Below are positions 6,092-11,613 of a DNA stretch of 11,613 nt, piece by piece. The DNA is from Myxococcales bacterium. Lineage in GTDB: Bacteria; Myxococcota_C; UBA6777. Every line of letters starts with the position of its first letter. Position 1 is the first letter of the stretch. Both the position numbers and the translations under genes were made by a program. Location of the stretch: assembly GCA_027005175.1 (NCBI GenBank), contig JALTMC010000727.1, positions 1 to 11,613 of the forward strand. The letters are read 5' to 3'. Below the pieces are notes generated by a model. The model ran no database searches. It saw only the letters and a program-made list of their open reading frames with translations, and was not told the DNA's origin.

Positions 6092-7084
6092 ATGTTAAGG
6101 AGCGTGGAGAAGCTTGGATGGAGCACCGTCATCCTTTGCCTTTGTTGTATGAGTGCGGAGCAAGCATGGTGCACAGTGATTCCTTCTCTCACAATGGAAC
6201 AGATGATCCATCGATCTTCTCGGATCGTACGAGGGAAGGTGATTCAAAAACACTTTCTTTGGGGACCCAAGCATCGCTACATCTATACAGAGATCAGAGT
6301 TCGGGTGCTGGAACAGATGAAAGGGGAGACTCTGCCTGTTGTGGTTGTTCGTAAGTTGGGTGGCATTCTGGATGGCATCGAAAGCAAGGTCCCTGGAACG
6401 GCCAACTACCAACTGCAGGAAGAAGTGGTCCTCTTTCTAGAGAAAAAACGTCTTGGAAGATATTACTTTGTCATGGGTTTGGCAGCAGGCAAGTACAGTG
6501 TGTTGCGTGGCTCGGGTCAGATCCTGCTCAAACGCAGTGCTCACGGGCTGACGTTTCACCGACCTCTTGGCCACAAGAAGACGGGCTCTTCTCTTTATCA
6601 CCTCAACTACACAGAGACTCCTCTCTCTCTCTTGAGGTTGCGTCAGTCGATTCGGTTGTACAAGAGAGGTCGTACTGCTCTGCCTCCCACACCTTCACAT
6701 CCGAAGACAAAGCTCCCCTCAACAAAGACAAAGCTCCCTTCAACAAAGACAAAGCTCCCCTCAACAAAGACAAAGCTCCCCTCAACAAAGACAAAGCGGC
6801 CTTTGCTGCGAGCTTTACCTCTCAACTCACGAACTGTGTCCAAAGGAAAGCGTATTCTTCAGTTCTTGCGAAGAATACGCCGATTGAGATCGAGGAACTC
6901 TGGTTTTGTGGTGGGTCCTGTTTTGCAGAAGAAGTCTGGTTTTGTGGTGGGTCCTGTTTTGCAGAAGAAGCCTGGTTTTGTGGTGGGTCGCTCTCTGCGA
7001 AAGAAGTCGAATATAAGGCTTCCTGGTAGGGTCTTATTAAAGCAGAGAAAGGTCTCTTCCAAAAAGGGAGGGGCAAAGCGATGA
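6092..7084 (+). CDS. Secreted protein of unknown function with a basic repetitive tail
   Basis: A 330-aa protein. ATG 6092 is chosen over GTG 6059 because AAGGG ends 6 nt upstream and the protein then starts with a normal signal peptide (hydrophobic 11-20, cleavage near AWC/T, about 27). The globular part (about 30-160) has MEQMIHRSSRIVRGKVI, then EIRVRVLEQMKGE, VPGTANYQLQEEVVLFLEK and YYFVMGLAAGKYSV. This layout recalls uncharacterised exported proteins that I associate with Myxococcota and similar bacteria; no activity is known to me. Residues 190-330 are strongly basic and repetitive: KTKLPST four times (205-232) and a 12-residue unit GFVVGPVLQKK three times (270-306). The stop overlaps the start of the matrixin gene (ATGA, 7081-7084), implying translational coupling and perhaps a shared function in export, inhibition or anchoring of the protease (inference). 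Confidence 0.85.
   Translation: MLRSVEKLGWSTVILCLCCMSAEQAWCTVIPSLTMEQMIHRSSRIVRGKVIQKHFLWGPKHRYIYTEIRVRVLEQMKGETLPVVVVRKLGGILDGIESKVPGTANYQLQEEVVLFLEKKRLGRYYFVMGLAAGKYSVLRGSGQILLKRSAHGLTFHRPLGHKKTGSSLYHLNYTETPLSLLRLRQSIRLYKRGRTALPPTPSHPKTKLPSTKTKLPSTKTKLPSTKTKLPSTKTKRPLLRALPLNSRTVSKGKRILQFLRRIRRLRSRNSGFVVGPVLQKKSGFVVGPVLQKKPGFVVGRSLRKKSNIRLPGRVLLKQRKVSSKKGGAKR
6704..6797 (+). repeat. 21-bp tandem repeat, four full copies plus a partial one
   Basis: Units at 6704, 6725, 6746 and 6767 begin AAGACAAAGCTCCC; the second differs by one silent C/T change. A fifth partial copy runs to 6797. The repeat keeps the frame and encodes KTKLPST. Near-identity at DNA level points to recent slippage or expansion. 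Confidence 0.9.
6850..6880 (+). repeat. Perfect 11-bp inverted repeat inside a coding region
   Basis: GCGTATTCTTC (6850-6860) and GAAGAATACGC (6870-6880) are exact reverse complements around a 9-nt loop. In mRNA this would form a stable hairpin. There is no T-run after it, so it is not a normal intrinsic terminator. It encodes part of the Arg/Leu-rich segment RILQFLRRIRR. Confidence 0.85.
6899..7006 (+). repeat. 36-bp tandem repeat, three copies
   Basis: Copies at 6899-6934 and 6935-6970 are identical; the third (6971-7006) matches for its first half and then diverges. Each encodes (S/P)GFVVG.....KK. It lies in the tail of the secreted protein, 75 bp before the matrixin start. Confidence 0.9.
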
Positions 7085-9297
7085 GTTTCTTTTTGGGTAG
7101 GGCATCTCGTCCGATGACAGAGCAGGGGTCTCTTTTCTTTTTGGAGAGGAGACGGAGTTGGAGGGGCGGTGAGACAGGAGTCATGTTGGGGCTTCTTCTT
7201 ACTTTCTTGTGTGTGTTCTTTGGCTCTGTGTCGGGTGTTGAGGCGTACAAACGGATCTCTACACCGAATGGGGTGAGTGTGAAGTGGATGAAGTTGCCTG
7301 TGAGTTGGTACTACAACCACAATGGGTTTCAGCAAGCATCATCAGCACAGATGGTTACCGTGCTTCGGGCTTCGTTTCAGAAATGGGCGACACCGACTTG
7401 TACGTCTTTGCGATTTACATATGGTGGTGTTACGACATCGCAATGGAGCCAACAGGACCGGCGCAACGTTTTGATCTGGAACCGAAATATTCCAGACCCA
7501 AATTTTCCAAACGCGCTCGCGTTGACACTACCTGCGTATCTCAATGCAACAGGTGAGTACCTGGATGCAGACATTATCTTTAATGGTTCGTATCCTTGGT
7601 CATTGCAGCCGAGTGGGCAGCAGTACGATATTGAAGGGACTGCGACCCATGAGATAGGTCACTTGTTGGGATTGGACCATACACAGTCCCCAGGGGCAAC
7701 GATGTTTCCTACAGCGAGTCCCGGTATTTGTCCATGTCGTGCGTTAAAGCAAGATGATGTTGCGGGTGTGTGTGCGATTTACCCTTCGGGTTCGTCTAGC
7801 TCTGGAACGCGTCAGTATGGTCAGGCGTGTGATGCTCAGAATTTATGCACAACAAGTCTTGTGTGTGTGTTGGTCAAAACAGGCGCAACCACAGGTGTTT
7901 GTTTTCGAGCGTGTAGCAATGGAGTTTGTCCCTCTGGCAACACCTGTTACAACCTCACCAACGGTGACGCAGCTTGTTTGTGCACCGCTGACAAAGACTG
8001 CTCTCAGGGGCTTAAATGCTCTCAGAATCAGTGCCAAAAGGGGAACACCAATCCTACGAATACCCAGAAGTTGGGTGAACCGTGTAATGCACAAAATCTA
8101 TGTGTCGCAGATCACACTTGTGTGATCACGCAGCAAGGAAGCACCTCGGGAACATGCCATCGTACTTGTCCCAACGGGACCTGCACAGGTGGTAACAAGT
8201 GTTATACGCTTACGAACAAGGAGAAGGCTTGTTTGTGTACAAGTGACAAAGATTGCAGTGGTGGTCAGCAATGCCAGGGGAATTTTTGCAAAGGCAGCGG
8301 TTCGGCAGGCCCTGCTGGGAAAGAAGGAGAAGCTTGTGTGAGCGGGAGGTGTGAAACAGGCCTTACTTGTGTCCAAGATCCAAATTCTCCACAATCTCTG
8401 TGTGTGCGGCCTTGCCAATCGGATAGTGACTGTGTCAACCAGTGGGCGTGCAATGCTCAATACAATGTTTGTGTGCCAGGTGCTGGTTCTCAGCAACGCG
8501 GTCAACCGTGTGACAACCAGAGTCGTTGTATTGCAGGTCATGTATGTACTCTGGTGCAACAAGGTGCCACCCAGGGGGTGTGTATTTTGGCTTGTCCTCA
8601 AGGCTCTTGTCCCACAGGAGAAAAGTGTGTGAAATCACAAACAGGGGAGCAGCTTTGTTATTGCAACTCTCAGAACCCTTGCTCCGGTGGAAAGACTTGT
8701 AAGGATCTTCGTTGTCAGGACGGTGGATCGGGTTGTCGAAGTAACAACGATTGTTCTCAAGGTAAGATCTGTCAAGGCGGCACTTGTGTGGCGGGTTGTC
8801 AAAGCAACAAGGACTGCTTCTCAGGCGAGACCTGCCAGGCAGGGCAATGCAAACCAAAAACAGCCGGTTGTACAAGCAATGGGGATTGTGCCCAAGGTCA
8901 GGTCTGTCAGAATCGTCAGTGTGTGAGTGGTGGTTGTCAGTCAAGTGGAGAGTGTCCGAAGGGGCAGATCTGTGTGCAAGGAAAATGCATTGCGGATGGC
9001 AACAGCTCAGCTTGTAAGCCCACTTGCTCAGCCGGTTCGATCTGTCACAAGGGGGCCTGTATCTTTGCCAAACCTTGTCAATCCGATCCTGAGTGTGAGA
9101 TCTCCGAAAACTGTGTTGCTGACTTTTGCCGACCGATTCAAACCCAGCCCGATCAGGCGACTCGACCCAATCCAGGTCAGAGCACTGCCTGTGGTTGTCA
9201 GTCGGGTGGCGGCTCTCTGCCTACTTTTCTTTGGCTTCTTCTCTTGCTCCCGATGATGAGGCGTCGAAGGGAAACCTCCTTTTCTTTCAAGGAGTAG
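7081..9297 (+). CDS. Secreted matrixin-type zinc metalloprotease with Cys-rich modules and MYXO-CTERM-like tail
   Basis: A 738-aa exported endopeptidase. Residues 56-237 form the catalytic domain, with the metzincin zinc site HEIGHLLGLDH (190-200; catalytic Glu191), a Met-turn at ATMFPT (Met208) and the DDVAGVCAIYP end (225-235). No cysteine-switch propeptide is visible. Four longer Cys-rich modules begin at GQAC (247), GEPC (332), GEAC (416) and GQPC (474), followed by short 'CxSNxDCxxGxxCxxxxC' units (552-634), all likely disulfide-bonded binding domains. The C-terminus ACGCQSGGG, a hydrophobic helix (about 712-726) and RRRR match the MYXO-CTERM plan, a sorting signal known from myxobacteria. 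ATG 7081 follows GGGAGGGG by about 7-10 nt and overlaps the upstream stop. The signal helix starts only at Met35 (7183), also preceded by AGGAG but with 2-nt spacing; that start is an alternative. Confidence 0.93.
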   Translation: MSFFLGRASRPMTEQGSLFFLERRRSWRGGETGVMLGLLLTFLCVFFGSVSGVEAYKRISTPNGVSVKWMKLPVSWYYNHNGFQQASSAQMVTVLRASFQKWATPTCTSLRFTYGGVTTSQWSQQDRRNVLIWNRNIPDPNFPNALALTLPAYLNATGEYLDADIIFNGSYPWSLQPSGQQYDIEGTATHEIGHLLGLDHTQSPGATMFPTASPGICPCRALKQDDVAGVCAIYPSGSSSSGTRQYGQACDAQNLCTTSLVCVLVKTGATTGVCFRACSNGVCPSGNTCYNLTNGDAACLCTADKDCSQGLKCSQNQCQKGNTNPTNTQKLGEPCNAQNLCVADHTCVITQQGSTSGTCHRTCPNGTCTGGNKCYTLTNKEKACLCTSDKDCSGGQQCQGNFCKGSGSAGPAGKEGEACVSGRCETGLTCVQDPNSPQSLCVRPCQSDSDCVNQWACNAQYNVCVPGAGSQQRGQPCDNQSRCIAGHVCTLVQQGATQGVCILACPQGSCPTGEKCVKSQTGEQLCYCNSQNPCSGGKTCKDLRCQDGGSGCRSNNDCSQGKICQGGTCVAGCQSNKDCFSGETCQAGQCKPKTAGCTSNGDCAQGQVCQNRQCVSGGCQSSGECPKGQICVQGKCIADGNSSACKPTCSAGSICHKGACIFAKPCQSDPECEISENCVADFCRPIQTQPDQATRPNPGQSTACGCQSGGGSLPTFLWLLLLLPMMRRRRETSFSFKE

Positions 9298-9323
9298 ACG
9301 CTCTCTCCCCTCCTTGCTTGCTC

Positions 9324-9379
9324 TGTTGTTTTTCTCATGTTGTTTTCCTCATGTTGTTTTTCTCATGTTGTTTTCCTTT
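9324..9379 (+). repeat. 14-bp tandem repeat, four copies
   Basis: The unit TGTTGTTTTTCTCA alternates with TGTTGTTTTCCTCA at 9324, 9338, 9352 and 9366, so the array is really a 28-bp dimer repeated twice. It is T-rich on the + strand and lies just downstream of the matrixin gene. Confidence 0.85.
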
Positions 9380-9457
9380 GTGCTTTGCGTTGTCTGTTGG
9401 ATTCTGGAATACGGAGACATGTGCTGGCATCGATGGCTGACGAGGTGCTGTATATGG

Positions 9458-9501
9458 GGTGAGTTTGGGTTGAGTTTGGGGTGAGTTTGGGGTGAGTTTC
9501 T
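9458..9501 (+). repeat. 11-bp tandem repeat, four copies
   Basis: The unit GGTGAGTTTGG occurs at 9458, 9469 (one change), 9480 and 9491 (last bases diverged). It lies about 35 bp upstream of the rplU promoter and matches one helical turn in spacing. Confidence 0.85.
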
Positions 9502-9533
9502 TGTCGATTTCTTGGCTGATAGAACTTTTTCCC

Positions 9534-9562
9534 TTGACAACTTGAGTGGTTTTCGTTAGTAC
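9534..9562 (+). promoter_or_regulatory. Predicted sigma-70-type promoter of rplU
   Basis: A consensus TTGACA (9534-9539), exactly 17 nt of spacer and TAGTAC (9557-9562). Transcription would start near 9569, leaving a leader of about 93 nt before the rplU start. Confidence 0.6.
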
Positions 9563-9611
9563 ATCCAAGCCATTTCCCATTGATGGCCCCAAAGAATGAT
9601 TGAAAGAGGCG

Positions 9612-9623
9612 GTAAGTACTTAC
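9612..9623. promoter_or_regulatory. 12-bp palindrome in the rplU leader
   Basis: GTAAGTACTTAC is a perfect palindrome between the promoter and the ribosome binding site. It could be a protein-binding site acting as a roadblock; without a loop it is not a normal RNA hairpin. Function not established. Confidence 0.4.
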
Positions 9624-9662
9624 AAATCCGTCTTCTGGACCCCTGAGGAAGGATAGATTTCC

Positions 9663-9992
9663 ATGTATGCAGTGATTCAAACAGGCGGCAAACAGTATCG
9701 CGTGAAGGAGGGAGACCTCCTTTTTGTTGAGAAGCTGGCTGGCGAACGTAGCGAGCAAGTTATCTTTGATCAAGTTTTGTTGATTAGTGGCGGCGATTCC
9801 GATCCAGTTGTGGGTTCCCCCTACTTGGATAATGCGAAAGTTGCTTGTGAAATTGTAGAACAGTTTCGCGGTAAAAAGATTCTGGTGTACAAGTTCAAAC
9901 GACGTAAAAAGTACCGTCGGCGTCAGGGCCATCGTCAGTACTACACTCGTTTGCGAGTGAAGCAGATTGCTCCCGACGGAAAAATCAGCTAA
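9663..9992 (+). CDS. rplU: 50S ribosomal protein L21
   Basis: A 109-aa L21, which binds 23S rRNA in the large ribosomal subunit. The diagnostic N-terminus MYAVIQTGGKQYRVKEGD is present, as are the VGSPYLDNAKV segment and the basic KFKRRKKYRRRQGHRQ..T..RV signature (about 77-97). Length is normal. ATG 9663 follows AGGAAGGA (9646-9653) by 9 nt. It opens the conserved rplU-rpmA-obgE order, with a promoter at 9534-9562. Confidence 0.99.
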   Translation: MYAVIQTGGKQYRVKEGDLLFVEKLAGERSEQVIFDQVLLISGGDSDPVVGSPYLDNAKVACEIVEQFRGKKILVYKFKRRKKYRRRQGHRQYYTRLRVKQIAPDGKIS

Positions 9993-10013
9993 GGTACCCC
10001 CTTCGTTGTGAGC

Positions 10014-10084
10014 ATCTCTCGTGTGTTGCGACACAGAGATATGCGTTTCTGTCAGACCTTGGCTACATCAAGATGATGTGAGCC
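10014..10084 (+). promoter_or_regulatory. Two hairpins in the rplU-rpmA spacer
   Basis: Hairpin 1: ATCTCT-(C)-GTGT (10014-10024) pairs with ACACAGAGAT (10031-10040), one bulged C, 6-nt loop. Hairpin 2: GGCTACATC (10061-10069) pairs with GATGT-(G)-AGCC (10075-10084), one bulged G, 5-nt loop. Neither is followed by a T-run. They sit just before the weak rpmA ribosome binding site, so they may act in translation control or mRNA processing. Confidence 0.5.
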
Positions 10085-10104
10085 CTACTACAGAGAGACA
10101 AGTT

Positions 10105-10374
10105 ATGGCTACAAAGAAAAGTGGTGGTAGTACCAGGAATGGTCGCGATAGCAAGGGCCAGCGACGCGGCGTCAAAAAATTTGGCGGACAGAATGTGATC
10201 GCTGGTAATATCTTGGTTCGTCAGTTGGGAACCAAGATCCACCCCGGAAGCAATGTGGGTATGGGTCGAGATTACACCCTGTTTGCTTTGATTGACGGTG
10301 TTGTGACCTTCGAAAACAAAGACAGCAAGCGCAAGCGTGTCAGTGTATATCCTGCTGCGACTGTAGAAGCGTAA
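10105..10374 (+). CDS. rpmA: 50S ribosomal protein L27
   Basis: An 89-aa L27, whose N-terminal arm reaches the peptidyl transferase centre. The N-terminus [20 protein letters not shown] is diagnostic and [22 protein letters not shown] follows the family. ATG 10105 gives the family-standard start. The ribosome binding site is weak (GAGAGA at 10093-10098, 6 nt away). The N-terminus is of the uncleaved type (as in E. coli) rather than the extended Firmicutes type. It is 112 bp downstream of rplU, probably in the same transcript. Confidence 0.99.
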   Translation: MATKKSGGSTRNGRDSKGQRRGVKKFGGQNVIAGNILVRQLGTKIHPGSNVGMGRDYTLFALIDGVVTFENKDSKRKRVSVYPAATVEA

Positions 10375-10384
10375 AGCTTTCGTT

Positions 10385-10415
10385 GAGGTGATCAACCCGA
10401 AGATCACTTCTTTGC
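10385..10415 (+). terminator. Probable terminator after rpmA
   Basis: GAGGTGATC (10385-10393) pairs with GATCACTTC (10402-10410), nine pairs with one G-U, around an 8-nt loop, starting 10 nt after the rpmA stop. The following sequence TTTGCGTTCT is T-rich but not a clean T-run. Confidence 0.5.
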
Positions 10416-10868
10416 GTTCTCAGTTCTTTTGTATACGTCAATGTTCTTTTCTCTTTTCAGCACTTCAAATCTGACAAAGCTTTGGATACTACGATGTTTT
10501 GAAGGATTTTGGGGGCTTCCTGGAAAGAAAAAGTTCAAAAACTTGACGTGTTCTTACTCGATAAGTTAGACAAAGGTATCCCCTCATCATTGTTGCAGTG
10601 GTGGGAAAGTGGTTGTTGGGAGGGCCACACCTCTTTGTGGGCGTGGTGATCTTCGATAATCCAAAGGGATCTTGGTCAAGAGACCTGTATTTGCCAGTTC
10701 ATTTTGTGAGACCACGCTCTGTGGGACAAAATGAGTTGGATAAAAACATCGTAGAGCACTCTTGTTCGTATGCTTACTTGGTATCCTGTTCTCGTGCACC
10801 GTTCATGTACTTGCTCCATCTCAATTCTTTGTAGTCATGTCATGCAGCCGCCTTACTTGATGCATGCC

Positions 10869-10896
10869 AGAGTAAAAGATTCCAGTCTTTTACTTT
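10869..10896. terminator. AT-rich hairpin, possible bidirectional terminator
   Basis: AGTAAAAGA (10871-10879) and TCTTTTACT (10886-10894) are perfect complements around TTCCAG. The stem extends by one wobble and one A-T pair. A pyrimidine-rich TTTCTTCC follows. The stem is low in GC, so termination strength is uncertain. Confidence 0.4.
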
Positions 10897-11027
10897 CTTC
10901 CAAAGAATAACTCTCACGTACTTGTTCACAGTGACTACCTAATGTTCTCCGTTCTTTGTTCTTGCACATGTTCTTACTCTAGCCCATGTTGTTGTTGAGT
11001 CTCTTACTTCGACCTCTTTTTGAGTTG

Positions 11028-11056
11028 TTGTGAAACGTTCCAGCTCACGCTACAGT
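11028..11056 (+). promoter_or_regulatory. Candidate promoter for an obgE leader transcript
   Basis: TTGTGA (11028-11033), 17-nt spacer, TACAGT (11051-11056): four of six matches in each box. It would produce a leader of about 255 nt that must pass the terminator at 11259-11290 to reach obgE. Confidence 0.3.
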
Positions 11057-11258
11057 TGTTAACCCTTTTGGGTTTGTTATTGTTCCTGTTTGTGTTGAGA
11101 TTTTCTTCTTGGAGTTGAACCTCTCTTTCATGTGGTAGGTTGTTCATGTCGATGTTGGAAAAAGAGTACCGTTTCTTTTGGGAAGCGGCCCTCTCCTCTG
11201 TCGTGAAGCGAAGTGATAGAATGTGAAGTCAATCGAACATATGCTCTTTGTTTTCAAG

Positions 11259-11290
11259 AGTCTGGGGTTTTTGCCCTGGACTTTTTTTTT
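11259..11290 (+). terminator. Strong intrinsic terminator in front of obgE
   Basis: AGTCTGGGG (11259-11267) pairs with CCCTGGACT (11274-11282): nine continuous pairs, two of them G-U, TTTTTG loop, then a run of T to 11290. A small upstream hairpin CTCTT/AAGAG (11244-11260) overlaps its first two bases. The obgE start is only 29 nt beyond the T-run. Confidence 0.75.
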
Positions 11291-11319
11291 GATTGTTTTT
11301 TGTGCTAGAGGTATCCGTC

Positions 11320-11613
11320 ATGCATTTAATCGATGAAGCTGTGATTGAAGTACAGGCGGGGCATGGTGGCAATGGAATTGTGGCCTTCCTTCGGGAGAAG
11401 TTTCGACCCCGAGGAGGTCCATCTGGGGGAGATGGTGGAGACGGTGGCGATATCGTCCTTATGGCGACTCGAAATCTCTCGACTTTGCTTGACCTGCGTT
11501 ATCGACGTCATTACAAAGCGCCGTCGGGCGAGCACGGACAAGGCAAATCGAAGCATGGACGTGGTGGGGAAGACAGGGTCATTATGGTTCCTTTGGGAAC
11601 CATGGTGTACAAC
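11320..11613 (+). CDS. obgE: GTPase Obg/CgtA, N-terminal part (runs off the window)
   Basis: The first 98 codons of Obg, an essential GTPase acting in 50S assembly, stringent response and cell-cycle control. The visible part is the glycine-rich Obg fold: MHLIDEAVIEVQAGHGGNG, then FLREKFRPRGGPSGGDGGDGGD, HYKAPSGEHGQG and KHGRGGEDRVIMVPLGTMVY, all closely following the family. The G domain lies beyond the window. ATG 11320 matches the family N-terminus (compare MKFVDE) and has AGAGG (11307-11311) 8 nt upstream. It follows rplU-rpmA in the conserved order but is separated from rpmA by about 945 bp and preceded closely by an intrinsic terminator. Confidence 0.99.
   Translation, partial: MHLIDEAVIEVQAGHGGNGIVAFLREKFRPRGGPSGGDGGDGGDIVLMATRNLSTLLDLRYRRHYKAPSGEHGQGKSKHGRGGEDRVIMVPLGTMVYN

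Larger units (their letters stand above)
9298..9662. other. Intergenic region with two short tandem-repeat tracts and the rplU promoter/leader
   Basis: After the matrixin stop, 365 bp hold a T-rich 14-bp tandem repeat (9324-9379), an 11-bp G/T-rich tandem repeat (9458-9501), a good promoter for rplU (9534-9562) and a leader with a small hairpin (9569-9587) and a 12-bp palindrome (9612-9623). No further gene is supported. Confidence 0.7.
10375..11319. other. 945-bp non-coding stretch between rpmA and obgE
   Basis: This gap is unusually long for this gene pair. It holds a likely rpmA terminator (10385-10415), an AT-rich perfect hairpin (10871-10894), a recurrent CTTACT(T/C) octamer (10553, 10773, 10852, 10973, 11003), a candidate promoter (11028-11056) and a strong terminator just before obgE (11259-11290). 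The short open frames present (for example 10598-10834 on + and 10587-10799 on -) lack ribosome binding sites and recognisable products. No tRNA or known riboswitch class was recognised. Confidence 0.65.

Noticed and set aside
6704-6797. Possible CRISPR array
   Set aside because: Units are contiguous tandem repeats in frame with a coding sequence, without unique spacers.
6822-7335. - strand open frames over the secreted-protein/matrixin junction
   Set aside because: Mirror images of the tandem repeats and of the matrixin N-terminus.
10587-10834. Open frames on both strands between rpmA and obgE
   Set aside because: GTG start without ribosome binding site on the + strand, low-complexity product on the - strand, no recognisable family.

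Overview
The window looks like a chromosomal segment of a predatory or gliding-type Gram-negative bacterium of the Myxococcota (old 'Deltaproteobacteria') or a close relative. The evidence is a secreted matrixin-type metalloprotease ending in a MYXO-CTERM-like tail, two lipoproteins built from MopE-type 'CDGxDNDCNGxxDE' modules, and the universal rplU-rpmA-obgE cluster. By eye the base composition is near 50% GC, low for classical myxobacteria, so the exact lineage is open.

Layout. 1-128: the tail of an unidentified + strand gene. 329-2314 (-) and 3068-4516 (+): two divergent cysteine-rich lipoproteins. The 744 bp between them holds a 161-bp element with perfect 19-bp inverted ends and a direct-repeat pair flanking a hairpin. 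4493-4672: three direct repeats in the convergent gap, one of which still reads as the 3' end of a lost paralogue. 4671-5549 (-): a ParA/Soj-type ATPase without a ParB partner, with a good promoter carrying a dyad over its -35 box. 6092-7084 and 7081-9297 (+): a translationally coupled pair (ATGA overlap), a secreted protein of unknown function with a very basic repetitive tail, followed by the matrixin protease. 9663-9992 rplU, 10105-10374 rpmA, and from 11320 obgE, which runs off the window.

The accessory part (1-9300) is cell-envelope and secreted biology: calcium- or metal-binding-like cysteine modules, a LamG-type lectin fold, and a zinc protease probably anchored or sorted through its C-terminus. 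The housekeeping part (9500-11613) is ribosome assembly. It has an unusual feature: rpmA and obgE are separated by about 945 bp, and a strong intrinsic terminator sits only about 30 bp upstream of the obgE start. This suggests that obgE is controlled by transcription attenuation in a long leader. Small tandem repeats and hairpins are frequent in both coding and non-coding DNA. No CRISPR array, tRNA, rRNA or transposase gene was seen.
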